A program made the position numbers and the translations under genes. A model generated the notes under the pieces. That model did no database searches. It saw only the letters and a list, made by a program, of their open reading frames with translations, and was not told the DNA's origin. DNA of 7,893 nucleotides. Origin: CAZJDM01 sp964544765 (GTDB taxonomy: Bacteria > Bdellovibrionota_B > Oligoflexia > CAYFLR01). The stretch lies in assembly GCA_964544765.1 (NCBI GenBank), contig CAZJDM010000185.1:1-7893 (forward strand). Reading direction: 5' to 3'. Below are positions 1 through 4,219 of this stretch, piece after piece (the stretch's first letter is position 1; each line of letters begins with the position of its first letter).

Positions 1-131
1 CACCACACTTTCCAGCGCACAATCTAAAAACCAAGGATTAAAAAAAATCAGAAAAAACAATAATGTATTCCTTGATTTTAATCTATATCAAAAATAAGTT
101 AAAGAAAAACTAAAAAAATACCGATTTGTCA
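1..131. other. Left-edge non-coding stretch, possible gene tail
   Basis: This AT-rich stretch has no supported gene. One plus-strand frame is open from base 2 to a TAA at 95-97 (31 codons, ending FNLYQK), and another is open from base 3 to a TAA at 39-41. Either could be the 3' end of a gene that begins outside the window, but nothing chooses between them. An 8-base inverted repeat, GATTAAAA at 36-43 and TTTTAATC at 76-83, is present without a following T-tract, so I do not call a terminator. Confidence 0.3.
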
Positions 132-158
132 ATAATACAAAAAGGCTCTTTGTATTAT
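132..158. promoter_or_regulatory. Perfect 10-base inverted repeat in leader of lipoprotein gene
   Basis: ATAATACAAA at 132-141 and its exact complement TTTGTATTAT at 149-158 flank a 7-base spacer. It lies 42 bases before the start codon of the lipoprotein gene at 201. Its right arm contains TATTAT (153-158), a possible -10 box, and TTGTCA at 126-131 sits just outside the left arm. The 21-base gap between those hexamers is too long for a standard sigma-70 promoter, so the core promoter is uncertain. It may be an operator for a dimeric repressor overlapping the promoter, or an RNA hairpin in the leader. No T-run follows, so it is not an intrinsic terminator. Confidence 0.5.
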
Positions 159-200
159 ACTTCTATTTCATCAAATAACTTATTTTAAGGACAAAAAATC

Positions 201-1550
201 ATGAAAGCGCTATTTATTTTTACATTTTTATTTCTACTTGTTAGTTGTCATAGAAATACTAGCACTGATAAATCTTTAATTGCTATAAATTCTAGAACGG
301 CTCAGGATAGATCCAAATTTCCAGTTATTACGAGCTTTACTACTCAAAAAGAAGATATATTGTCTATAATATCAAATGCAGAGGCAAGCAATTGTGTTGA
401 CAATACTCCATTGTCTCTGAGCCAATACGTTACTAAAGAGATCGAACGAATTTTTGCTATTGAAACAGCCATTGATGCCCAAAATACTGCCTATTTGTCA
501 TCATTGATCAGCTGGGAAGCAAACGAACTTTTTGATATCGTAGGAGTTTTGATAAATCCAGATCATGAATTTAAGTCTAATGATCCTCTGGCAATACAGT
601 TATCTGGCTTAACACCTGATGAAAAAAGGTGCCTTTTCCCTGAGTTTTACCAGAATATAGGTCTTCTTGGAGATGAAAATCAGGTTTATTCTAGACTAAA
701 TGAAGAATACCGCCCGTTTGCAGAAAATTTGTATGCAGAAATAGTCAACTTAACTTTTTCTGAGTTTATTGAACAATTCAACGCCCTGAAAGAAAATGTA
801 GCTTTATATTTACCAAAAACTACTAAATTGACTTTAAAACCCACTTACTCTTTGGTTGCCAATACCAATAGTCAAGTAAAGTTTAAAAAATACGGGTTTT
901 GTAATTATCATGATGCCTCTGATAATTGTTTTTACTTTCCTAAGCAGTTAATAGATGACTTGGGTAAGAAGGAAGGTTATGGTGTTGTTTTCGGTTTAGC
1001 CAGAAAAAGAAAAAATGGAGAGGTGCCCAAATTATTTGGTAAAGGCTATACAGTGAGTGATTTTGTGGATATATTTCCAGAACTTAATCCGGAATATGAA
1101 GATAGTTTGACATCAATTCAACTCCTTTGGAAAAAATACGGTTTTTGTAAAGCATATGATAAACAAATTAGTGGTGATGACTGTTTCTATTTCCCATCAG
1201 AAACAGAAGCTACACATGTCTTTTCATTAGCTCGACTTAGAAGAGAAGGAACATTAACCAGTGTTAAGGGGAAAAAATATCTTCCTCCAGAAATTGAAGA
1301 TCTAATGAGTGGAGTCTCTACTAGTTCACAAATAGTACCACCTCATACCGGTGTTGATACCACCGTATCAGCACAAGATTGGAATACCACTAATAACGCT
1401 ATTTATGGTGAATCTCATCCGTGGAGCAGTCCTACAGTAAGACGACAAGCTCTAGGAAATTCATTTTCAGATTATCAAGCTAAACACAATCCAATTACTT
1501 CGTCTGCTCAACCTTTCTTAGGAGAATGGTCTAGGCCAAGCCTTAGATAA
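201..1550 (+). CDS. Lipoprotein with duplicated KKYGFC/CFYFP module, unknown function
   Basis: The 449-residue protein starts at ATG 201, nine bases after a good Shine-Dalgarno AAGGA (187-191). The N-terminus is a type II signal peptide: Lys2, a hydrophobic stretch of phenylalanines and leucines, and lipobox LVSC with Cys16 as the lipidated residue. It should therefore be anchored in an envelope membrane. Residues about 50-220 form a mostly helical-looking domain with two cysteines (65, 144) that I do not recognise. Residues 229-283 and 311-360 are a degenerate tandem repeat. Each has KKYGFC, then 8 or 11 residues, then CFYFP, then FxLAR followed by a basic patch and a KG-Y ending. Each repeat has two cysteines, probably a disulphide outside the cytoplasm. 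The tail from about 370 is rich in Ser, Thr, Pro and Asn and looks disordered. The gene stands alone and converges on the small lipoprotein gene downstream. I cannot assign a function. Confidence 0.9.
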   Translation: MKALFIFTFLFLLVSCHRNTSTDKSLIAINSRTAQDRSKFPVITSFTTQKEDILSIISNAEASNCVDNTPLSLSQYVTKEIERIFAIETAIDAQNTAYLSSLISWEANELFDIVGVLINPDHEFKSNDPLAIQLSGLTPDEKRCLFPEFYQNIGLLGDENQVYSRLNEEYRPFAENLYAEIVNLTFSEFIEQFNALKENVALYLPKTTKLTLKPTYSLVANTNSQVKFKKYGFCNYHDASDNCFYFPKQLIDDLGKKEGYGVVFGLARKRKNGEVPKLFGKGYTVSDFVDIFPELNPEYEDSLTSIQLLWKKYGFCKAYDKQISGDDCFYFPSETEATHVFSLARLRREGTLTSVKGKKYLPPEIEDLMSGVSTSSQIVPPHTGVDTTVSAQDWNTTNNAIYGESHPWSSPTVRRQALGNSFSDYQAKHNPITSSAQPFLGEWSRPSLR

Positions 1551-1629
1551 CATAATTGTAGTTAGAACTTTCCAGAAAATATCATTCTGTGTATTGGATG
1601 GTTTAGATACTAGCTTTAATATGCCGTAA
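1551..1629. other. Gap between convergent genes
   Basis: These 79 bases separate the stop codons of two convergent lipoprotein genes. The only fold I see is a 5-base stem, CAGAA at 1573-1577 with TTCTG at 1585-1589, without a T-tract on either side. A terminator is expected here but cannot be shown by eye. Confidence 0.4.
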
Positions 1630-1965
1630 CTATTTTTCTAGAGTTATCACATTTTGACAGGAAGAGGGCAAAGATAATGATAGGAAGTTATCGCAACTCA
1701 ATACTGTCGTCATATCAATACAGGTATTATAAGAGTCCTTGACGTCAATTGCTTTTTTACAATCCATAGTGCTTTCCATGGTTTTTTTAAATGCTACAAC
1801 TTCCTCAGGATAGTCAGGAAAGCAGATCTCAAATCTAGAAGTGAATACACTAATTAAATTCTTACATTTCTTCTGGGCTTCTTCAGCTTTAGTATCATCA
1901 TCCCCACATGAAGTAGATAGTATTGTCATAATCAACAACCACGATGAAAGCATTATGTTTTTCAA
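1630..1965 (-). CDS. Small cysteine-rich lipoprotein, unknown function
   Basis: I place the start at the TTG whose first base is 1965, giving 111 residues beginning MKNIMLSSW. A GGAG stands 7 bases upstream on the coding strand, and the new N-terminus has the expected Lys2 before a hydrophobic core. The longer frame from a TTG at 2004 is rejected because that codon overlaps the -10 box of a strong promoter. The signal peptide ends in LSTSC with Cys20 as the likely lipidated residue. The lipobox is weak because Leu is at -4 instead of -3. The CGDDD start of the mature part fits a lipoprotein. The mature part has six further cysteines (34, 48, 69, 82, 91, 103), an even number that fits three disulphides in an oxidising compartment. 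I recognise no family. It is divergent from another lipoprotein gene and shares a sequence element with it. Confidence 0.82.
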   Translation of the reverse strand: MKNIMLSSWLLIMTILSTSCGDDDTKAEEAQKKCKNLISVFTSRFEICFPDYPEEVVAFKKTMESTMDCKKAIDVKDSYNTCIDMTTVLSCDNFLSLSLPSSCQNVITLEK

Positions 1966-1971
1966 TAGATT

Positions 1972-1976
1972 TCTCC
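1972..1976 (-). promoter_or_regulatory. Shine-Dalgarno that decides the TTG start
   Basis: Read on the minus strand, the bases before 1965 are TGGAGAAATCTA followed by TTG. The GGAG core is 7 bases from the TTG. The other in-frame candidates, ATG at 1953 and TTG at 2004, have no comparable site, so this site fixes the start of the small cysteine-rich lipoprotein. Confidence 0.7.
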
Positions 1977-2003
1977 AGATTTTATTCCATATTATTATAC
2001 TCA

Positions 2004-2032
2004 ATTATACAAAAATAAACCCGTGTTGGCAA
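2004..2032 (-). promoter_or_regulatory. Sigma-70-type promoter of small lipoprotein gene
   Basis: On the minus strand there is TTGCCA (2032-2027), exactly 17 bases, then a perfect TATAAT (2009-2004). Eleven of twelve bases match consensus at the optimal spacing. Transcription would begin near 1997, giving a leader of about 30 bases that contains the GGAG site. A second TATAAT lies at 1999-1994 without a matching -35. The -35 hexamer is inside the palindrome at 2023-2035, so a bound regulator would cover it. Confidence 0.75.
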
Positions 2033-2035
2033 CAC
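2023..2035. promoter_or_regulatory. Palindrome GTGTTGGCAACAC, copy 1 (possible operator)
   Basis: GTGTTG and CAACAC are exact complements around a single central G. This copy overlaps the -35 hexamer of the minus-strand promoter. Twelve of its bases recur exactly at 2281-2292 in front of the divergent gene. The loop is too short for a good RNA hairpin, so a protein-binding site is the likelier reading. Confidence 0.5.
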
Positions 2036-2080
2036 CGTTAGACTGACACCGCATCAAGGTAAGCACACATGGCGTTAAAT

Positions 2081-2102
2081 ATTATTAACCACTGTTAATA
2101 AT
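2081..2102. promoter_or_regulatory. 22-base palindrome between divergent lipoprotein genes
   Basis: ATTATTAAC (2081-2089) and GTTAATAAT (2094-2102) are perfectly complementary 9-base arms around CACT. It lies in the 344-base region between the two divergent lipoprotein genes, about 50 bases upstream of the minus-strand -35 box. This fits an operator or activator site. It could also be chance symmetry in AT-rich DNA. Confidence 0.4.
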
Positions 2103-2270
2103 TAATACGGGACATAATCGCTTTATAATTACAATGTTACTCATGATTCGACTCGAACCCGTTTCCGCTATCCATCGAATTTAATTTAATAATTTTGGGA
2201 TATTATAGTAAGTAGCAAAAAACGTCGTTGTTATGAATATGAAGTAGAATCATAGGTTTTTTAATTAGTT

Positions 2271-2276
2271 TACAAT
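2271..2276 (+). promoter_or_regulatory. Candidate -10 box of plus-strand lipoprotein gene
   Basis: TACAAT matches five of six consensus bases and would start transcription at about 2283, leaving a leader of about 27 bases. I find no good -35 hexamer 16-18 bases upstream, so the promoter would need an activator or be weak. The palindrome at 2281-2292 would then cover the transcription start. Confidence 0.3.
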
Positions 2277-2280
2277 TTTT

Positions 2281-2292
2281 TGTTGGCAACAC
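2281..2292. promoter_or_regulatory. Palindrome TGTTGGCAACAC, copy 2 (possible operator)
   Basis: This is an exact 12-base repeat of 2024-2035, with the same symmetric core TGTTG-G-CAACA. It lies 17 bases before the ATG of the plus-strand lipoprotein gene, just downstream of the candidate -10 box. One copy per divergent lipoprotein gene suggests shared control by one regulator. Confidence 0.5.
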
Positions 2293-2309
2293 ACAGAGAG
2301 AAGGCTCTT

Positions 2310-2657
2310 ATGAATAAAGTAAGATCATTATCACCAGCATTAATTCTTCTAACATCACTATACTTTGGCATTTCCTGTAATGAAAATGTGCAGAGGAGTA
2401 CCGAGAAAATCCAAGAAAGTTCCAAGGAACAAATCACCACGACTGTCGATACCAAAGATTACATAGATTTACAACTTTTACTCAATATATCAGCTAAACT
2501 TGTGTTTCAATCTAAAATGAAATTGGTATCCAAAATTGATGATCCAAATTATACAATTACGGTCAAAGCATTACCACAAAAAGCTCTGGATATATCCAAT
2601 CAGAAAGAGGCAACATCTTTAAAAATTGCGTTAGTTACCAATGGAAAGGTTGGGTAG
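2310..2657 (+). CDS. Small lipoprotein, C-terminus apparently frameshifted
   Basis: The start is ATG 2310, five bases after GAGAAGG (AAGG at 2301-2304). An in-frame TTG at 2280 is rejected because it lacks such a site and would add charged residues before the signal peptide. As read, the protein has 115 residues. The N-terminus is MNKVR, a hydrophobic core, then GISC with Cys23 as the likely lipid attachment point. The mature part begins NENVQRS and has a charged Gln/Glu/Lys linker to about residue 45, then a segment of mixed helix and strand character. I recognise no family. The frame stops early at 2655-2657. The -1 frame over the same bases continues as WKGWVDLLKNL and ends at a TAA at 2714-2716, which looks like the true C-terminus of an intact protein of about 135 residues. 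This may be a decaying gene, a sequencing error, or a strain-specific shortening. Confidence 0.72.
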   Translation: MNKVRSLSPALILLTSLYFGISCNENVQRSTEKIQESSKEQITTTVDTKDYIDLQLLLNISAKLVFQSKMKLVSKIDDPNYTITVKALPQKALDISNQKEATSLKIALVTNGKVG

Positions 2658-2716
2658 ATTTACTAAAGAACCTTAAAACTAAAAATCCCAAACTTATTCA
2701 ACGCTCAATCGATTAA
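2639..2716 (+). pseudogene. Out-of-frame C-terminal continuation of the lipoprotein
   Basis: In the frame starting at 2639 the DNA reads Gln-Trp-Lys-Gly-Trp-Val-Asp-Leu-Leu-Lys and so on, to a TAA at 2714-2716. The amphipathic Leu/Lys pattern with two tryptophans is protein-like. It has no start or Shine-Dalgarno of its own. Joining it to the lipoprotein near the GGAAAGG at 2643-2649 needs one extra base or the loss of two. Confidence 0.45.
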
Positions 2717-2735
2717 AAACTTAAACCATATAATG

Positions 2736-2762
2736 CTTAAACGACTAAACTGGGAGTTTAAG
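2736..2762. repeat. Small inverted repeat between convergent genes
   Basis: CTTAAAC at 2736-2742 pairs with GTTTAAG at 2756-2762. Alternatively TAAACT (2746-2751) and AGTTTA (2755-2760) form a 6-base stem with a GGG loop. It lies between the frameshifted lipoprotein gene and the thioesterase gene, where a bidirectional terminator could be. No T-tract follows on either strand, so it is only a weak candidate. Confidence 0.25.
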
Positions 2763-2780
2763 AAAAGCTGGTACACCGCA

Positions 2781-3269
2781 TTATTTAGCTAAGGAATTGA
2801 TTAATTTTTTCCTTAATGCAACCCTTTTTTGAGCATTTTGGTGCCTGCGTTTATCATCTTTGGTGACTAATTTGAGATTGGGGATTTCGGTCGGTTTACC
2901 ATTATCATCAAGAGCAACAAAAGTTAAATAGGCAGTTGTAGTGGTTTCTGATTCCCCGGTTAGAGGATTTTCACGGATAACCTTGGCTCCAACTTCCATA
3001 GATGTTCTGCCAACATAGTTGACAGCGGCCTTGATTAAAACATGATGTCCTATCTTTATAGGAGCCTTAAAACTAATACTATCGATGTGAGCCGTTACAA
3101 CTGTCCGTTCACTATGCCGGGTAGCTGTCATGGCAGCAGCCATGTCTATCCAAGACATTAAAACTCCACCAAAAATTGCATTTTGTGGGTTAGTATGATT
3201 AGGCATGACAATTTGTCTCATTTCAACCCAACTATCTTTTGGTGTTTTTGATTCTTTCTTAAATTTCAT
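2781..3269 (-). CDS. Hotdog-fold acyl-CoA thioesterase
   Basis: The 162-residue protein hydrolyses acyl-CoA thioesters to free acid and CoA in the cytoplasm, by family. It starts at ATG (3269) six bases after GAGGT (3280-3276). The single hotdog domain spans about residues 12-125. The segment HTNPQNAIFGGVLMSWID (25-42) matches the YciA/BACH-type active-site region. There the YciA pattern is DTNxNGDIFGG and a conserved Asp follows, here Asp42 at the start of the central helix. Downstream the expected elements appear in order: a strand with HIDSISFKAPI (61-71), a Gly-His-x-Val turn, and VGRTSMEV (86-93). The C-terminal 30 residues are very basic (KDDKRRHQNAQKR) as in many members. Length is normal. 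It is divergent from the RRM gene. Chain-length preference cannot be read from the sequence. Confidence 0.93.
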   Translation of the reverse strand: MKFKKESKTPKDSWVEMRQIVMPNHTNPQNAIFGGVLMSWIDMAAAMTATRHSERTVVTAHIDSISFKAPIKIGHHVLIKAAVNYVGRTSMEVGAKVIRENPLTGESETTTTAYLTFVALDDNGKPTEIPNLKLVTKDDKRRHQNAQKRVALRKKLINSLAK

Positions 3270-3305
3270 TTTATTACCTCATTAGAAAACCAATCTTCTG
3301 TAATT

Positions 3306-3335
3306 ATTGTACTACGTAACATGCTATAAAAGCAA
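3306..3335 (-). promoter_or_regulatory. Candidate promoter of thioesterase gene
   Basis: On the minus strand, TTGCTT (3335-3330) is followed after 18 bases by TACAAT (3311-3306). The -10 is good and the -35 weak. Transcription would start near 3299 and give a leader of about 30 bases containing the GAGGT site. Confidence 0.35.
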
Positions 3336-3420
3336 TAATTATTCTACTGGAAATACCCTACTACCATAGTAAACAAGTCAAAAAAAAAACAAGATGGGGA
3401 ATTTTCAGTATTTATAGGGG

Positions 3421-3449
3421 TTGATTCTGAAATTGTAATCTGCTATAGA
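3421..3449 (+). promoter_or_regulatory. Sigma-70 promoter of the RRM gene, extended -10
   Basis: TTGATT (3421-3426), exactly 17 bases, then TATAGA (3444-3449), preceded by TGC, which makes an extended -10 element. Transcription would start near 3456 and leave a short leader with AAGGAG at 3469-3474, eight bases before the ATG. This is the clearest plus-strand promoter in the window, and together with the strong ribosome binding site it predicts high expression. Confidence 0.7.
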
Positions 3450-3482
3450 TGAGACCTCATGTATTTTTAAGGAGATATAAAC

Positions 3483-3758
3483 ATGTCAAAAAAATTATTT
3501 GTTGGTGGGCTTAGCTGGAACCTTAGTGATTCTGACTTACAGAACGCTTTTGCTAAGTTCGGTGAGGTAGAGGATGCAGTCGTTATTAAAGATCGAGATT
3601 CAGGTCGATCAAGGGGCTTTGGGTTTGTGACTTTTGCTGATGCTGAATCAGCAGACAAAGCAACATCTGAAATGAATGAAACTCAATTGGATGGCAGATC
3701 AATTAAAGTAAGTGAAGCTAAAGAAAGAGTTCCTAGAGATAACAGATCTAGATTTTAG
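3483..3758 (+). CDS. Single-RRM RNA-binding protein
   Basis: This 91-residue protein is one complete RNA recognition motif with a short tail. It should bind single-stranded RNA in the cytoplasm through aromatic residues on the beta sheet. RNP2 is LFVGGL at residues 5-10, and RNP1 is RGFGFVTF at 44-51, with Phe6, Phe46 and Phe48 as the stacking residues. The helix pattern SDSDLQNAFAKFGEVEDAVVI and the final LDGRSIKVSEAK strand are canonical. The tail ERVPRDNRSRF is basic and short, without the glycine-rich extension seen in many plant and cyanobacterial relatives. It starts at ATG 3483 behind AAGGAG. In other bacteria such proteins are often linked to cold or stress responses, but nothing in this sequence shows that here. 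It is transcribed alone, with a hairpin element 100 bases downstream. Confidence 0.97.
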   Translation: MSKKLFVGGLSWNLSDSDLQNAFAKFGEVEDAVVIKDRDSGRSRGFGFVTFADAESADKATSEMNETQLDGRSIKVSEAKERVPRDNRSRF

Positions 3759-3860
3759 TTGTGATTTAAATAAGTTATATCTATTGGTTGTAGATTGTCA
3801 AATAAGTACCGTCAATGTCACATTCCCTAGATTGTAAATTTTAAACTAATTTAGCTAACA
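3759..3860. other. Downstream region of the RRM gene
   Basis: There is no gene and no convincing terminator. TAGATTGT occurs twice (near 3791 and 3829), which looks like chance repetition. The RRM transcript may end within or after the hairpin element that follows. Confidence 0.4.
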
Positions 3861-3996
3861 AGATTGCGCTGAAAAAGTCCAAGTTCAAGGCGGCAAGAAG
3901 AAAAGGATCGGGGTGCGTAGCCGATACATAACATGCTGGTTAGACGAGGAATTTTCGAAAAAGCCAACGTAGAAATTGGCTTTTTCAGCGCAATCT
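3861..3996. repeat. 136-base hairpin element (MITE/REP-like)
   Basis: The perfect 17-base terminal inverted repeats AGATTGCGCTGAAAAAG (3861-3877) and its complement (3980-3996) continue as CCAA/TTGG after a one-base bulge. The interior has a second hairpin, ATCGG (3907-3911) with CCGAT (3921-3925). The element is visibly richer in G+C than its surroundings and has no coding frame of note. I recall similar short elements with GAAAAAGTCC/GGACTTTTTC ends dispersed in several proteobacterial genomes, but cannot verify that here. No T-tract follows the stem, so it is not a standard terminator, though the RNA would fold very stably. I see no convincing target-site duplication, and no transposase is nearby. 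Confidence 0.7.
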
Positions 3997-4137
3997 ATCA
4001 GATCATAGACACTGGTTTCTTATTGCTAGATGCTGGTTTTCAAATTTACTGTAAAATTCTTAAACAGAATTACTCTTAATTGTCCACGGGTTAGACAGTT
4101 TCTTTCTCATACTACACACCATAAAGCACTAAAATAA
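3997..4137. other. Non-coding stretch before the exported protein gene
   Basis: I see no gene here. A 6-base stem AATTCT (4055-4060) with AGAATT (4066-4071) has a 5-base loop but no T-run after it. The rest is plain AT-rich sequence. Confidence 0.4.
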
Positions 4138-4154
4138 AAGAACAATTTGTTCTT
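4138..4154. promoter_or_regulatory. 17-base palindrome AAGAACAATTTGTTCTT
   Basis: AAGAACAA and TTGTTCTT are exact complements around a central T, 66 bases before the GTG start of the exported protein. This is an operator-like arrangement. GAAC-N5-GTTC resembles the Gram-positive LexA box, but the spacing is one base too long, so I do not call it a LexA site. Confidence 0.45.
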
Positions 4155-4162
4155 CCTCGAAT

Positions 4163-4206
4163 GGCCCAATTTTTGCTTATCCTACTAGATGAGTACAAAT
4201 TGGCCC
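4163..4206 (+). promoter_or_regulatory. Leader stem-loop next to the ribosome binding site
   Basis: GGCCCAATTT (4163-4172) pairs with AAATTGGCCC (4197-4206) at nine of ten positions, with one C-C mismatch and a 24-base loop. The 3' arm ends four bases before the GAGG at 4211, so folding of the RNA could affect translation. A weak -10-like TACAAA lies in the loop and right arm (4194-4199). If transcription started there, the hairpin would not form in RNA and the symmetry would be a DNA site instead. Confidence 0.35.
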
Positions 4207-4219
4207 TAAAGAGGTAAAA

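Larger units (their letters stand above)
1966..2309. other. Divergent control region
   Basis: No gene is supported in these 344 bases. The stretch holds the minus-strand promoter, the palindromes at 2023, 2081 and 2281, and AT-rich sequence with several isolated -10-like hexamers, for example TATAAT at 2124-2129 and TATTAT at 2201-2206, none with a convincing -35 partner on the plus strand. A short odd palindrome, TTCGA-C-TCGAA, lies at 2147-2157. Confidence 0.6.

Noticed and set aside
9..25. CTTTCCAGCGCACAATCT-like sequence similar to the right end of the hairpin element at 3980-3996
   Set aside because: It needs a two-base insertion and mismatches, and no partner arm is visible, so a second copy cannot be supported.
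1841..2041. Plus-strand 66-codon frame overlapping the small lipoprotein gene
   Set aside because: It lies antisense to a gene with a strong promoter, ribosome binding site and signal peptide, and runs through that promoter.
2141..2165. Minus-strand GGGTTCGAGTCGAATC, resembling a tRNA T-arm
   Set aside because: The T-stem arms are not complementary and no anticodon arm, D arm or acceptor stem is present, so it is a chance match.
3467..3658. Minus-strand frame of 63 codons opposite the RRM gene
   Set aside because: It is a serine- and proline-rich antisense shadow of a clear RRM gene.
4138..4154. LexA (SOS) box
   Set aside because: GAAC and GTTC are separated by five bases instead of four, and the gene downstream is not a repair gene.
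4191..4208. Short ATG frame of six codons (MSTNWP) in the leader of the exported protein gene
   Set aside because: It lacks a ribosome binding site and is too short to support as a regulatory upstream frame.
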